64,000 nucleotides of DNA from Streptomyces lateritius (GCF_014649715.1 NZ_BMTO01000002.1:481054-545053); one strand, 5' to 3'; positions 8,535 to 18,244 are shown, counted from the first letter of the stretch. Notes: a model not told the origin generated them from the sequence alone. Made by a program: numbers and translations.

Positions 8535-8566
8535 GTCGTCAGCGAGAACACCAGGAGTGAGTGACC

Positions 8567-8902
8567 GTGATCCCCGGTGGTGGCCAGCCCAACATGCAGC
8601 AGCTCCTCCAGCAGGCCCAGAAGATGCAGCAGGACCTCGCCCGCGCCCAGGAAGAGCTCGCCGCGACCGAGGTCGAGGGTCAGGCGGGCGGTGGCCTGGT
8701 GACGGCCACGGTCTCCGGCTCCGGCGAGCTGCGCGGCCTGGTGATCGACCCCAAGGCCGTCGACCCGGAGGACACCGAGACGCTGGCCGACCTGGTGGTG
8801 GCCGCGGTCAAGGCGGCCAACGACAACGCGCAGCAGCTGCAGCAGGCCAAGCTCGGCCCGCTGACCCAGGGCCTGGGCGGAATGCCGGGTCTGGGCTTCT
8901 GA
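8567..8902 (+). CDS. YbaB/EbfC nucleoid-associated protein
   Basis: 111-residue small DNA-binding protein that forms dimers binding DNA as tweezers. The Gln-rich helix [22 protein letters not shown] and the central [17 protein letters not shown] match the family. GTG 8567 is preferred over GTG 8561 because AGGAG at 8553 is then 9 bases away. It is followed 74 bp later by recR, the usual ybaB-recR pairing, which suggests a link to recombination and repair. Confidence 0.93.
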   Translation: MIPGGGQPNMQQLLQQAQKMQQDLARAQEELAATEVEGQAGGGLVTATVSGSGELRGLVIDPKAVDPEDTETLADLVVAAVKAANDNAQQLQQAKLGPLTQGLGGMPGLGF

Positions 8903-8976
8903 TCCCCGGCTGGGCTTCTAAGGCGCCCCGGCAGCCACTACCGTAAGAATCAAGCACTCCCCGGAAGGGCGTTCCG

Positions 8977-9576
8977 TTGTACGAAGGCGTGGTTCAGGAC
9001 CTCATCGACGAACTGGGCAGGCTGCCCGGCGTCGGTCCCAAGAGCGCGCAGCGGATCGCCTTCCACATCCTCCAGGCCGAGCCGACGGACGTGCGCCGTC
9101 TGGCGCACGCGCTCCTGGAGGTCAAGGAGAAGGTCAGGTTCTGCGCGGTCTGCGGCAATGTGGCGCAGCAGGAGCAGTGCAACATCTGCCGTGATCCGCG
9201 CCGGGACCTGTCGGTCATCTGTGTGGTCGAGGAGCCGAAGGACGTCGTGGCGATCGAGCGGACGCGTGAGTTCCGCGGGCGCTACCACGTGCTCGGCGGC
9301 GCGATCAGCCCGATCGAGGGTGTCGGTCCGGACGACCTGCGCATCCGCGAGCTGCTGACCCGGCTCGCGGACGGCACGGTCACCGAACTGATCCTGGCGA
9401 CCGACCCGAACCTGGAGGGCGAGGCCACCGCGACATACCTGGCGCGGATGATCAAGCCCATGGGACTGAAGGTCACGCGTCTCGCGAGCGGTCTTCCGGT
9501 CGGCGGTGATCTCGAATACGCGGACGAGGTCACGCTGGGCCGTGCCTTTGAGGGGCGGCGCCTGCTAGATGTATGA
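8977..9576 (+). CDS. recR: Recombination mediator RecR
   Basis: 199-residue RecR that loads RecA at gaps with RecF/RecO. In order: the helix-hairpin-helix [17 protein letters not shown] (about residues 14-30), a four-Cys zinc finger [16 protein letters not shown] (about 56-71), and a Toprim domain with [12 protein letters not shown] and the glycine-rich [11 protein letters not shown]. The start is TTG 8977; [14 protein letters not shown] is the usual N-terminus. Length and motifs are complete. Confidence 0.97.
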   Translation: MYEGVVQDLIDELGRLPGVGPKSAQRIAFHILQAEPTDVRRLAHALLEVKEKVRFCAVCGNVAQQEQCNICRDPRRDLSVICVVEEPKDVVAIERTREFRGRYHVLGGAISPIEGVGPDDLRIRELLTRLADGTVTELILATDPNLEGEATATYLARMIKPMGLKVTRLASGLPVGGDLEYADEVTLGRAFEGRRLLDV

Positions 9577-9633
9577 CGACAGGGCCGACAACGGCTCGTG
9601 CGCTCACTCGTGAGCACAAGGGAGGCACCCTCG

Positions 9634-10308
9634 ATGTCTGACGCCACGCTGCACTCCATCACGCAGGATCCGGACGACTTCGCGGTCCAGATCGCCGACT
9701 CGATCGAGTCCTTCATCGTCGCCACCACGGAAGTCGCCAAGGGCGACGAGCCCGACAGCGCGGTGCCGTTCCTGCTCCTGGAGATCTCGCAGCTGCTGCT
9801 CGCGGGCGGCCGCCTGGGCGCGCACGAGGACATCCTCCCGGAGGAGCGGTACGAGCCCGACACGGGCCCCGACGTGGACATGGACGAGCTGCGTATGCGG
9901 TTCGCGGTGCTTCTGGAGCCGGTGGACGTCTTCTCCGAGGTCTTCGACCCGTACGAGCCGCGCAAGGCGCCGGTGCCCTGCCGGATCTCCGACAACCTCG
10001 CCGACATCATCACGGACCTGCGGCACGGCTTGGCCCACTACCGGGCGGGCCGGACGACCGAGGCGCTGTGGTGGTGGCAGTTCTCCTACTTCTCCAACTG
10101 GGGACCGACCGCGTCCGGGACCCTGCGCGCCCTGCAGTCGCTCGTCTCCCACGTCCGCCTCGACCAGCCGCTGGCGGAACTGGACGGCCTCGACATCGAC
10201 GAGGACCTGGCGGAGGACGAGCTGGCGGAGGAGGCGGGCCGGGTCATGGCCCGCGAGATCGCCGGACCGCTGGGCCTGGGATCTCGGAGGGGCGCGCTGA
10301 AGAAGTAG
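9634..10308 (+). CDS. DUF5063 protein
   Basis: 224-residue acidic cytoplasmic protein that accompanies recR in Streptomyces. It has the DUF5063 feel: SIESFIVATTEVAKG near the start and the WWWQFSYFSNWGPTASGTL motif near the C-terminus. Function is unknown. GGGAGG lies 10 bases before ATG 9634. It is 57 bp after recR in the same direction, so probably co-transcribed. Confidence 0.8.
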   Translation: MSDATLHSITQDPDDFAVQIADSIESFIVATTEVAKGDEPDSAVPFLLLEISQLLLAGGRLGAHEDILPEERYEPDTGPDVDMDELRMRFAVLLEPVDVFSEVFDPYEPRKAPVPCRISDNLADIITDLRHGLAHYRAGRTTEALWWWQFSYFSNWGPTASGTLRALQSLVSHVRLDQPLAELDGLDIDEDLAEDELAEEAGRVMAREIAGPLGLGSRRGALKK

Positions 10309-10544
10309 CGCCCGTCGGTGCGGTCCGTCAGTGCGGCGGGTCGGTGCGGCCCACTCGTCTGGGGCGGTCCCGCTGTGACCAGGGGCTTGTGACCCCTCCC
10401 ACACCTCCGCGTACCTCGTTCCCCTCTGGGCAGGGGGTCGACCACGGGCAGTCCGGGCCGACGGGCGGGATCACCACCTGAGCGGGACATCTCAGGATGT
10501 GATATACGGTCGGCGATTCCGGGCTGCTCGTTAAACTGAGCCGA

Positions 10545-10562
10545 CCGCAGTGATGACTGCGG
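10545..10562 (+). promoter_or_regulatory. Hairpin in the aspartokinase leader
   Basis: CCGCAGT-GATG-ACTGCGG is a perfect 7-bp stem with a 4-base loop ending 23 bases before the ask start and 11 bases before its GAGGAG. It could influence ask translation, but no riboswitch fold was recognised around it. The rest of 10309-10585 is GC-rich and shows no gene. Confidence 0.45.
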
Positions 10563-10585
10563 CAGAGACCGAGCGAGGAGCGCAC

Positions 10586-11857
10586 GTGGGCCTTGTCGTG
10601 CAGAAGTACGGAGGCTCCTCCGTTGCCGATGCCGAAGGCATCAAGCGCGTCGCCAAGCGGATCGTGGATGCCAAGAAGAACGGCCACCAAGTGGTCGTCG
10701 TGGTTTCCGCGATGGGCGACACGACGGACGAGTTGATCGATCTCGCCGAGCAGGTATCCCCGATTCCTGCCGGGCGTGAGTTCGACATGCTGCTGACCGC
10801 CGGAGAGCGGATCTCCATGGCCCTGCTGGCCATGGCGATCAAAAACCTGGGCCACGAGGCCCAGTCGTTCACGGGCAGCCAGGCCGGTGTCATCACCGAC
10901 TCGGTTCACAACAAAGCGCGCATCATCGATGTCACGCCGGGCCGGATCCGGACCGCCCTCGACGAGGGCAACATCGCGATCGTGGCCGGCTTCCAGGGCG
11001 TGTCCCAGGACAAGAAGGACATCACCACGCTGGGCCGCGGCGGCTCCGACACCACGGCCGTGGCGCTGGCCGCCGCGCTCGACGCCGAGGTCTGCGAGAT
11101 CTACACCGACGTCGACGGCGTGTTCACGGCCGACCCGCGTGTGGTGAAGAAGGCGAAGAAGATCGACTGGATCTCCTTCGAGGACATGCTGGAGCTCGCC
11201 GCCTCCGGCTCCAAGGTGCTGCTGCACCGGTGCGTCGAGTACGCACGCCGTTACAACATCCCGATCCACGTCCGCTCGTCCTTCTCGGGGCTGCAGGGCA
11301 CGTGGGTCAGCAATGAGCCGCAAGGGGAACGCAAGGTGGAGCAGGCCATCATCTCCGGTGTCGCCCACGACACCTCCGAGGCGAAGATCACCGTCGTCGG
11401 CGTGCCCGACAAGCCGGGCGAGGCCGCGGCCATCTTCCGCGCCGTCGCGGACGCCGAGATCAACATCGACATGATCGTGCAGAACGTGTCCGCCGCCTCC
11501 ACCGGCCTGACGGACATCTCCTTCACCCTGCCCAAGGCCGAGGGCCGCAAGGCCATCGACGCCCTGGAGCGGGCGAAGGGCGCGATCGGCTTCGAATCGC
11601 TGCGCTACGACGACCAGATCGGCAAGATCTCGCTGGTCGGCGCCGGTATGAAGACGAACCCTGGGGTCACCGCCTCCTTCTTCCAGGCGCTGTCCGACGC
11701 AGGGGTGAACATCGAGCTGATCTCGACCTCCGAGATCCGCATCTCGGTCGTCACCCGCGCGGACGACGTGAACGAGGCTGTGACGGCCGTCCACACCGCC
11801 TTCGGTCTGGACAGCGACTCGGACGAGGCCGTGGTCTACGGCGGCACCGGCCGGTGA
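10586..11857 (+). CDS. ask: Aspartokinase
   Basis: Phosphorylates aspartate, the first step to lysine/DAP, threonine and methionine. 423 residues: the catalytic domain opens with [11 protein letters not shown] and has [27 protein letters not shown]; two ACT domains follow (about residues 265-420), with the inhibitor-binding [13 protein letters not shown] and [17 protein letters not shown] 10586 has GAGGAG 7 bases upstream. Family class II enzymes also make a beta subunit from an internal start, which is possible here. An aspartate-semialdehyde dehydrogenase homologue follows. Confidence 0.96.
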   Translation: MGLVVQKYGGSSVADAEGIKRVAKRIVDAKKNGHQVVVVVSAMGDTTDELIDLAEQVSPIPAGREFDMLLTAGERISMALLAMAIKNLGHEAQSFTGSQAGVITDSVHNKARIIDVTPGRIRTALDEGNIAIVAGFQGVSQDKKDITTLGRGGSDTTAVALAAALDAEVCEIYTDVDGVFTADPRVVKKAKKIDWISFEDMLELAASGSKVLLHRCVEYARRYNIPIHVRSSFSGLQGTWVSNEPQGERKVEQAIISGVAHDTSEAKITVVGVPDKPGEAAAIFRAVADAEINIDMIVQNVSAASTGLTDISFTLPKAEGRKAIDALERAKGAIGFESLRYDDQIGKISLVGAGMKTNPGVTASFFQALSDAGVNIELISTSEIRISVVTRADDVNEAVTAVHTAFGLDSDSDEAVVYGGTGR

Positions 11858-11953
11858 CGTGCCGCTCGACGTCTCACCGTTCGACGCGCCGCGGGGCGGG
11901 GCTGACGCGTCGCGGGGCGGGGCTTTCGGCTCCGACGCGCCGCGCCGCGTGAC

Positions 11954-13021
11954 GTGACGACGGTGAACCGCAAGCCGACGCTCGCGGTCGTGGGAGCGAC
12001 CGGAGCCGTCGGGGCGGTGATGCTCCAGCTCCTGTCGCAGCACGCCGACGTCTGGGGGGAGATCCGACTCCTCGCCTCCCCCCGCTCGGCGGGCCGCAAG
12101 CTGGCCGTCCGCGGGGAGGAGACCGAGGTCCTCGCGCTGGACGAGGACGTCCTGGAGGGCGTCGACGTCACTCTCCTCCTGGCGCCCGAGGACGTGGCGG
12201 CGCGATGGGCGCCGATCGCGGCCGCCAAGGGCGCGGTCGTCGTGGACACCTCCGCGGCGTTCCGGGCGGATCCGGACGTGCCGCTGGTGGTCCCCGAGAT
12301 CAATCCCCACGCGGTACGGGTACGGCCGCGCGGGATCGTCGCGAGCCCCGGCTGCTCCACCCTGGCGCTGATCGTCGCCGTGGGCGCCCTGCACGCCGAG
12401 TTCGGCGTCGCCGAGTTGGTGGTGACCGCCCAGCAGGCCGCAAGCGTCGCCGGGCAGGCGGGTGTCGCGGCTCTGCGGGAGCAGCTGTCGCTGGTCGCGG
12501 GCACCGAGCTGGGTCACCGTCCCGGTGACGTGCGGCGGGCCGTCGGCGACGACACCGGGCCCTTTCCCGGGCCGGTCGCGCTCAATGTACTGCCCTGGTC
12601 GGGGACTCCGACCGAGGACGGCTGGTCCTCCGAGGAACTGCGCATCCGCGAGGAGACCCGGAAGATCCTCGATCTTCCCGGACTGCCGGTCGCCGCCACC
12701 TGCGTACGCGTACCGGTGGTCACCGCGCACTCCGTCTCCGTCCACGCGCGGTTCGAGCGCCCGGTCACGGTCGGGCGCGCGCACGAGATCCTGGCGACCT
12801 CGCCCGGTGTGGTGCTCTACGACGATCCGGCCGCGGGAGGTTTCCCGACGCCCGCCGACGTCGTGGGCACGGACCCCACCTGGGTGGGGCGGGTGCGTCG
12901 GTCGATGGACGACGAGCGGGCGCTCGAGTTCTTCGTCTGCGCGGACAACCTGCGCAAGGGTGCGGCTCTGAACGCCCTGCAGATCGCCGAGGCGGTCCGT
13001 CCGGAAATCGGCATCGGCTGA
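11954..13021 (+). CDS. Aspartate-semialdehyde dehydrogenase homologue with atypical active site
   Basis: 355 residues with an NADP-binding VVGATGAVGAVML start and the family phrases LVVPEINPHAV and RVPVVTAHSVSVHARF (substrate Arg and His). The catalytic Cys134 sits in SPGCSTLAL, whereas usual enzymes have NPNCTT: the conserved Asn before Cys is Gly here. The Gln segment reads QQAASVAGQAG rather than YQAVSGSG. It may be a working but divergent enzyme or a paralogue with another role. Start at GTG 11954 is uncertain (GTG 11963 also possible). It follows ask by 96 bp of GC-rich sequence. Confidence 0.75.
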   Translation: MTTVNRKPTLAVVGATGAVGAVMLQLLSQHADVWGEIRLLASPRSAGRKLAVRGEETEVLALDEDVLEGVDVTLLLAPEDVAARWAPIAAAKGAVVVDTSAAFRADPDVPLVVPEINPHAVRVRPRGIVASPGCSTLALIVAVGALHAEFGVAELVVTAQQAASVAGQAGVAALREQLSLVAGTELGHRPGDVRRAVGDDTGPFPGPVALNVLPWSGTPTEDGWSSEELRIREETRKILDLPGLPVAATCVRVPVVTAHSVSVHARFERPVTVGRAHEILATSPGVVLYDDPAAGGFPTPADVVGTDPTWVGRVRRSMDDERALEFFVCADNLRKGAALNALQIAEAVRPEIGIG

Positions 13022-13301
13022 CCGTTCACTTTTGTAGGATCTGTGAAGCCCCAGTGATCAATTCACCGACAAAGGGCTCTTGAACTGGGGCGATGCCATG
13101 TTCGAGGATGCTCTTCCCGCTTGCCGCAACCGGTGGTTGGGCGGGATGCGTCTCTGCGTGCGCCTCTGGGATGTTGGCGCACAACGTGCGGAGAAACCGG
13201 GGCATTGGGGAAGAGCGTGTACGCATGAGGGCGAACTGCACACCGTCAAAAACGGTGGCGTACGCGTACAACCCTGACGGGGGGAAGCGTGTCCAACAGG
13301 C

Positions 13302-13970
13302 GTGGCAGAGGTACTCGACATCGCAGCGGTGGTCCCGCTCCGCGGAGTGCGCCCGCTCAGGCGGCCGCGCCCGGCCGGCGGCATGCCGGTGATCGCCCCC
13401 ATGCCGACCCGAGTCAGGACGGCCGGGGTGACCGGCATTCCGTCGCCGCGCGAGAGCGCTGACAACACCATGGCCGCGGGCACCACCGTCGACCATCTGA
13501 CCGAGACCTACCGGGCGCACTACCGCTCGCTGCTCGGACTCGCCGCGTTGCTCCTGGACGACACGGCCTCCTGCGAGGACGTGGTCCAGGAGGCGTTCAT
13601 CCGCGTCCACTCGGCCCGTAACCGGGTCAGGGACCCGGAGAAGACGCTCGCCTATCTGCGCCAGACGGTGGTCAACCTCTCGCGCTCGGCGCTGCGCCGC
13701 CGCATCCTCGGACTCAAGCTGCTCTCCAAGCCGATGCCGGACATGGCGAGTGCCGAGGAGGGTGCGTACGACCAGCTGGAGCGCGACGCGCTCATCAAGG
13801 CGATGCGCGGGCTGCAGCGGCGGCAGCGTGAGGTGCTCGTCCTGCGGTACTTCGCGGACATGACGGAGGCCCAGGTCGCCGAGACGCTGGGCATATCCCT
13901 GGGGTCGGTGAAGGCGTACGGCTCGCGTGGCATCGCGGCGCTGCGCGTCGCGATGGAGGCGACGGCATGA
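13302..13970 (+). CDS. ECF-type RNA polymerase sigma factor
   Basis: Sigma-70 family group 4 factor. Region 2 begins TYRAHYRSLLGLAALLLDDTASCEDVVQEAFIRVH and region 4 ends with RYFADMTEAQVAETLGISLGSVKAYGSRG. The start is uncertain: GTG 13302 opens this frame, but conservation begins only after ATG 13470, and ATGs at 13383 and 13401 are also possible. A different frame starting at GTG 13289 has a better ribosome binding site (see findings). It is coupled by ATGA overlap to a membrane protein that is its likely regulator. The upstream 13022-13301 holds no gene; ACCGT-CAAAA-ACGGT (13244-13258) is a possible operator. Confidence 0.85.
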   Translation: MAEVLDIAAVVPLRGVRPLRRPRPAGGMPVIAPMPTRVRTAGVTGIPSPRESADNTMAAGTTVDHLTETYRAHYRSLLGLAALLLDDTASCEDVVQEAFIRVHSARNRVRDPEKTLAYLRQTVVNLSRSALRRRILGLKLLSKPMPDMASAEEGAYDQLERDALIKAMRGLQRRQREVLVLRYFADMTEAQVAETLGISLGSVKAYGSRGIAALRVAMEATA

Positions 13971-15160
13971 GCTCCGGCGGTACGGGACCCGGCGGTACGA
14001 GCGGGCTGCCCGACGGTGAACGCGACGACATGGGACACGAGATTGTGAACGACGGGCCGGACAAGGCGAGGGCCGAGGACCGCCCAGGCGGCGACGGCCC
14101 CTTCGCGGACGAGGACGGGCAGGGGCTCTTCGCCGGCGAGGAGCCGGCGCTGCGGAGCCTGCTCCACGGCGCGGTGGCGGACCTCCAGCCCTCCGAGGGC
14201 GCACTCGACCATCTGCGCCGTGCGGTGCCCGCGCGGCGCGCCCGCAAGCGGCAGGCCATCGTCGGGATCGCCGCCGCGGCGGTACTGATCGGCACGGCCG
14301 TGCCGGCGTTCGTGCACGTGGCCAACTCGGGCGGCATCGCCACCGACCAGTCGGTGAACGCCGGCCACGGTCAGCAGGCGCAGGGCGGCACGGGCACCGG
14401 CGCCGAGACCGGCGTCGAGGGCGGCGCGAAGACCGCGGCGCCGTCGGCCGCCACGGTGAGCCCCAGCCAGGGCGAGGCCGCGGGCGCGGGCCGGCCCACC
14501 GACGCCGCCCCGGACAAGAGCGGCGGCACGGGCGCCGACGCGACGCAGCCGGTCGAGTCCCAGCCGGACTCCTCGCCGGTCTGCGAAGCCGGCCAGCTGG
14601 GCGTCAGCTCCGCGCAGGCGGGCGGCCCCGACGCGGAGGGGAAGGTCTACGGCACCTTCCGCATCGCCAACATCTCCGGCGAGGACTGCGTCGTGAGCGG
14701 CGCCGGCAGCATCGGCTTCCAGGCGCTCGGAGCGGCGGACCCGGCCAAGATCACGGTCGTGGAGCACGCGGCCGGAGACCCGGCGAGCGGCCTGCCCGAC
14801 CCCTCCCAGGAATCGCCCACGCTGATCCTCAAGCCGGACAACGCCTACGAGGTGCGGTTCGCCTGGGTCCCCACGGAGACGTGTCCGACCACAGGCACCC
14901 CACCGGACCCGACCACGAGCCCGGACGGCGACGGGACGGGCGGCACGGGCGGCACGTCGGCGGGCGGCGGCGGATCGTCCGGGACGGACTCCACCGGCGA
15001 GAACACCGCACCCCAGCTCGGCACGGAGGACGGCACACCGGCGGACGGCTCCATCGCCGTCAGCCACACCGCGGAGCCGGGCAGCCCCCAGGCCGCGACG
15101 ACGATCCCGAACGCCTGCGCCGGCACGATCTACCGCACCGGAGTGCTCGACGCGTCGTAG
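13967..15160 (+). CDS. Single-pass membrane protein coupled to the ECF sigma gene
   Basis: 397 residues. The N-terminal about 90 residues are cytoplasmic and acidic, then one transmembrane helix (IVGIAAAAVLIGTAVPAFV, about 97-115). A long Gly/Thr/Ala-rich linker follows, then an external domain with four Cys (VCEAGQLG, EDCVVSG, TETCPTT, NACAGTI) that resembles DUF4232. The ATGA overlap with the sigma gene suggests it is an anti-sigma factor or an envelope sensor, but no zinc-binding anti-sigma motif is visible. Function is inferred from position. Confidence 0.7.
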   Translation: MSSGGTGPGGTSGLPDGERDDMGHEIVNDGPDKARAEDRPGGDGPFADEDGQGLFAGEEPALRSLLHGAVADLQPSEGALDHLRRAVPARRARKRQAIVGIAAAAVLIGTAVPAFVHVANSGGIATDQSVNAGHGQQAQGGTGTGAETGVEGGAKTAAPSAATVSPSQGEAAGAGRPTDAAPDKSGGTGADATQPVESQPDSSPVCEAGQLGVSSAQAGGPDAEGKVYGTFRIANISGEDCVVSGAGSIGFQALGAADPAKITVVEHAAGDPASGLPDPSQESPTLILKPDNAYEVRFAWVPTETCPTTGTPPDPTTSPDGDGTGGTGGTSAGGGGSSGTDSTGENTAPQLGTEDGTPADGSIAVSHTAEPGSPQAATTIPNACAGTIYRTGVLDAS

Positions 15161-15232
15161 AGGGTCAGGCTCTGAGGTTCAGGCCTCGGAGGGGCGAGCC
15201 CTCGGAGGGATGAGCACCGGGAGGGCCGGGTC

Positions 15233-15973
15233 TCAGAGGCCCAGGGCCGCGTCCCGCTCCGCCTCGGCCTCGCGGCGCAGGAGCCGGAACCACATGAAGA
15301 CGACGAAGCCCGCGAAGACGAACCACTCCGCCGTGTAACCGAGGTTCTGGAAGGCCTTCAGGTCCAGGGACGTCCCGGCCGCGGCGGTCGCGGGAACCGG
15401 CGTCAGGCCGGCGGGGGAGTCGGTGAGGGTGACCCAGGCGTCGTAGACCTTGTCCGGCACCACGTTGATCAGCGAGCTCGCGCTGATCATGCCGAGCTGC
15501 CCCTCGGGCAGCCCGCCCGCCGCGTGGACACCCTTGCTGCCCGCGTTCTCCGAGGCCTGCAGGGCGCCCACCACGGTGACCTCGCCGGACGGCGGGGCCG
15601 GTGCCTTCGCACCGGCCGGCAACCAGCCCCGTACCACCGGCAGCAGGGTGCCGCTGTCCGTCTTCAGCATTGTCAGCACATAGCTGCCGGTACGGCCGTC
15701 CAGCTCACGGTCCGGCACCAGGAACTGCCTGCCGTACGTGCCGCTCGCCTCCGCGTGCCGGCCCGAGGTCTCCTTGTCCACCGGCAGGAGCCGCTCCAGC
15801 GGTTCCGTCCTCATCGTCCCCGGGTCCGGGGCCCGCTCCGCCTCCTGGTGGGAGTCGACGCGGTCCTCGAACTTGCCCATCTGCCAGGTCCCCATGAACA
15901 GGCAGAAAGGGATCGCCAGCAGGACGAAGACATTGATCCCCCACCAGCGGGGCGTTTTCAGGAACCGGTACAC
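15233..15973 (-). CDS. SURF1 family cytochrome oxidase assembly protein
   Basis: 246-residue inner-membrane protein. It has an N-terminal helix (WGINVFVLLAIPFCLFMGTWQM) and a C-terminal helix (WFVFAGFVVFMWFRLL) around an external domain with RELDGRTGSYVLTML and VVRGWLP, the SURF1 pattern. It helps build the haem a3 centre of aa3-type oxidase. GTG 15973 is chosen because it leads directly into the first helix, although GGAGGG abuts it. It follows an S9 peptidase gene by 23 bp on the same strand. Confidence 0.85.
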   Translation of the reverse strand: MYRFLKTPRWWGINVFVLLAIPFCLFMGTWQMGKFEDRVDSHQEAERAPDPGTMRTEPLERLLPVDKETSGRHAEASGTYGRQFLVPDRELDGRTGSYVLTMLKTDSGTLLPVVRGWLPAGAKAPAPPSGEVTVVGALQASENAGSKGVHAAGGLPEGQLGMISASSLINVVPDKVYDAWVTLTDSPAGLTPVPATAAAGTSLDLKAFQNLGYTAEWFVFAGFVVFMWFRLLRREAEAERDAALGL

Positions 15974-15996
15974 CCCTCCACGGTACGCAGTCCGTC

Positions 15997-17811
15997 TCAC
16001 CCCCCGACCGGCCGGGTCCCCAGGTGCCGGGCCGCGAAGTCCAGCTCCAGGCGCACCTGCTTGATCCGTTCCTCCACCACCAGCGAGCCGTGCCCCGCGT
16101 CGTACCGGTAGACCTCGTGGACCGCGCCGCGCGCCGCCAGCCGCTCGACGTAGTTGTCGATCTGGCGGATCGGGCAGCGCGGGTCGTTGACGCCCGCCGA
16201 GATGTACACCGGGGCCGTCACCTTGTCGACGTACGTCAGCGGCGAGGAGGCCTCGAAGCGGTCCGGCACCTCCTCGGGCGAACCGCCGAAGAGCGTGCGG
16301 TCCAGCGCCTTCAGGGCCTCCATCTCGTCCTCGTACGCCGTCACGTAGTCCGCCACCGGGACGGCGGCGAGCCCCACCGACCAGGCGTCCGGCTGGGTGC
16401 CGAGCCCCAGCAGCGTCAGATAACCGCCCCAGGAGCCGCCCGAGAGCACCAGCTTCGCTGGGTCGGCGAGACCGGAGGCGACCGCCCACTCCCGGACCGC
16501 GGCGACGTCCTCCAGCTCGATCAGGCCGACCCGGTGCTTCAGCGCGTCCGTCCACTCCCGGCCGTAGCCGGTCGAGCCGCGGTAATTGACCCGGACCACC
16601 GCGTAGCCGTGGTCGAGCCAGGCCGCCGGGCCCGAGGCGAAGGCGTCGCTGTCGTGCCAGGCCGGGCCTCCGTGCACCTCGAAGACGGTCGGGAAGGGCC
16701 CCTCGCCGCTCTGCGGCCGCTGCACGAGCGCGTGGATGCGACCGCCGGGCCCCTCCACCCATACGTCCTCCACCGGAACCGAACCGGGCGCCTTGTCGCC
16801 CGGCGGGTCGAGGACGACCCCGCCGCCCGTGGAGCGCACCACCGGCGGCATCGCGGCCGAGGACCAGAGGTACTCCACGCTGCCGTCCGGGCGTGCCGTG
16901 GCGTCCGACACCGAACCGGCCGGGGTCTCCACCCGGACCAGCGCCCCGGTCGCGATGTCGTACCGCCACAGCTCGCTGCGCGCCTCGAAGCTGTGCACGA
17001 TGAGCAGGCCCGTGCCGTCCGCGTACCACTCCGCCGACACGTCGCCCGGCAGGTCGAGGCGGAGATCGGTCTCCTCGCCGGTCGCCACGTCCCACAGCAG
17101 CGGCTCCCAGCGGCCCCGCCGCTGGTGCCCGACGAGCAGCCGGGTGTCCCCGTCCACCGGAGCGAAGCCCAGCACCGCCAGGCCGAGCTCCTCGGTGCCG
17201 CCCTTGGTGTCGTCCAGCTCGGCGACCACCGAGGAGTCCTGGGCCCGCAGCACCCGAAGGGCGGAGTGCATGGCGTCGCCGTGCTCGGTGTGCTCGATGG
17301 CGATCAGCGTGGAGTCGTGCGAGAGGTCGCCGACGCCGGCCGACTCGCGGTGCCGGTAGATCTCCACCGGTGCCGCGCCGTCCCGCACGAGATGGACCGT
17401 GGAGCCCTCCTCGTCCGTGGAGCGGCCGACGGCCACCGTGCCGTCGCGGCCGATCGCGAGTCCGGCCGGGTAGGAGGGCGCGAGCCCGGGGACCGCGGGC
17501 TCGTCCGCCCCGCCGTCGAAGGGCTGCCGCATCCACACCCCGAACTCGTCCCCGTCCTTGTCCGAGAACCACCAGATCCACCGGCCGTCGGGGGAGAGTG
17601 TGCCGTCCGTCGTGCCATTCGGCCGGTCGGTGACCTGCCGCTGTCCGCCGCTCGCCCGGTCCCAGGCGTACAGCTCGTACGTGCCCGTCGCGTTGGACAC
17701 GAACAGGGAACGGTCGGGGGCCTCCTCGGCCCACTCGGGCAGGGACACGCGGGGCGCCCGGAACCGCTGCTCCCAGACGGGGACGTCGATGATCTCGTTG
17801 CTCTCACTCAT
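15997..17811 (-). CDS. S9 family prolyl oligopeptidase
   Basis: 604-residue serine peptidase. An N-terminal beta-propeller (about residues 30-340, with repeats such as GTLSPDGRWIWWFSD) precedes an alpha/beta hydrolase domain. The nucleophile is in GGSWGGY, the Asp in SAGVNDPRCP, and the His in YDAGHGS. VRVNYRGSTGYGREW is the family oxyanion strand. There is no signal peptide, so it is cytoplasmic, cutting short peptides. It is probably co-transcribed with the SURF1 gene. Confidence 0.92.
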   Translation of the reverse strand: MSESNEIIDVPVWEQRFRAPRVSLPEWAEEAPDRSLFVSNATGTYELYAWDRASGGQRQVTDRPNGTTDGTLSPDGRWIWWFSDKDGDEFGVWMRQPFDGGADEPAVPGLAPSYPAGLAIGRDGTVAVGRSTDEEGSTVHLVRDGAAPVEIYRHRESAGVGDLSHDSTLIAIEHTEHGDAMHSALRVLRAQDSSVVAELDDTKGGTEELGLAVLGFAPVDGDTRLLVGHQRRGRWEPLLWDVATGEETDLRLDLPGDVSAEWYADGTGLLIVHSFEARSELWRYDIATGALVRVETPAGSVSDATARPDGSVEYLWSSAAMPPVVRSTGGGVVLDPPGDKAPGSVPVEDVWVEGPGGRIHALVQRPQSGEGPFPTVFEVHGGPAWHDSDAFASGPAAWLDHGYAVVRVNYRGSTGYGREWTDALKHRVGLIELEDVAAVREWAVASGLADPAKLVLSGGSWGGYLTLLGLGTQPDAWSVGLAAVPVADYVTAYEDEMEALKALDRTLFGGSPEEVPDRFEASSPLTYVDKVTAPVYISAGVNDPRCPIRQIDNYVERLAARGAVHEVYRYDAGHGSLVVEERIKQVRLELDFAARHLGTRPVGG

Positions 17812-17878
17812 TGCCCCATGATGCTCCTAACCGCCGACGAACCGTCCGCCGCGTCCGCAACCTGTGGATAACCTCTCG

Positions 17879-17908
17879 GAGCCGAGCCGAGCCGAGCCGA
17901 GCCGAGCC
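17879..17908. repeat. GAGCC pentanucleotide repeat, six copies
   Basis: Six perfect head-to-tail GAGCC units between the starts/ends of two minus-strand genes, 67 bases upstream of the S9 peptidase start. A length-variable microsatellite of this kind could change spacing in that promoter. Confidence 0.9.
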
Positions 17909-17911
17909 TGG

Positions 17912-18241
17912 TCAGCCCGGGGAATCGTCCGACGGCGATCCCGGCCGGTGTTCGCGCGGGGGAGATTCGCCGGCCGACTTCGACAGACGGTTGCGTACGA
18001 CGGCGGTGCCGATGGCGCCCGCCAGTGCGGCGGCGCCGAGACCAAGGGCGATCGCGGACGGGCCGGAGTCGGAGACGGCCTCGGCGGGGACGGTGGACGC
18101 CGCTTCGGCCGCCGCCCGCAGAGGGTGCAGGTCGAGGGAGTTCAGGTCGAGGGGGCGCATGTCCCCAGGGGAACGGACCGGGGGCCTGCGGGCCACCCGG
18201 AGGACCCCGTTCGGGTCAGGGAGGCCGGGCCGGGAGGACAC
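17912..18241 (-). CDS. Small single-pass membrane protein, hypothetical
   Basis: 109 residues, GTG start at 18241, only 3 bases after the kinase stop, so likely co-transcribed with it. It has one hydrophobic helix (SAIALGLGAAALAGAIGTAVV, about 62-82) followed by positive residues and a Ser/Pro-rich tail. No family is recognised. The spacing suggests a partner or target of the kinase, which is inference. Confidence 0.6.
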   Translation of the reverse strand: MSSRPGLPDPNGVLRVARRPPVRSPGDMRPLDLNSLDLHPLRAAAEAASTVPAEAVSDSGPSAIALGLGAAALAGAIGTAVVRNRLSKSAGESPPREHRPGSPSDDSPG

Positions 18242-18244
18242 GGC

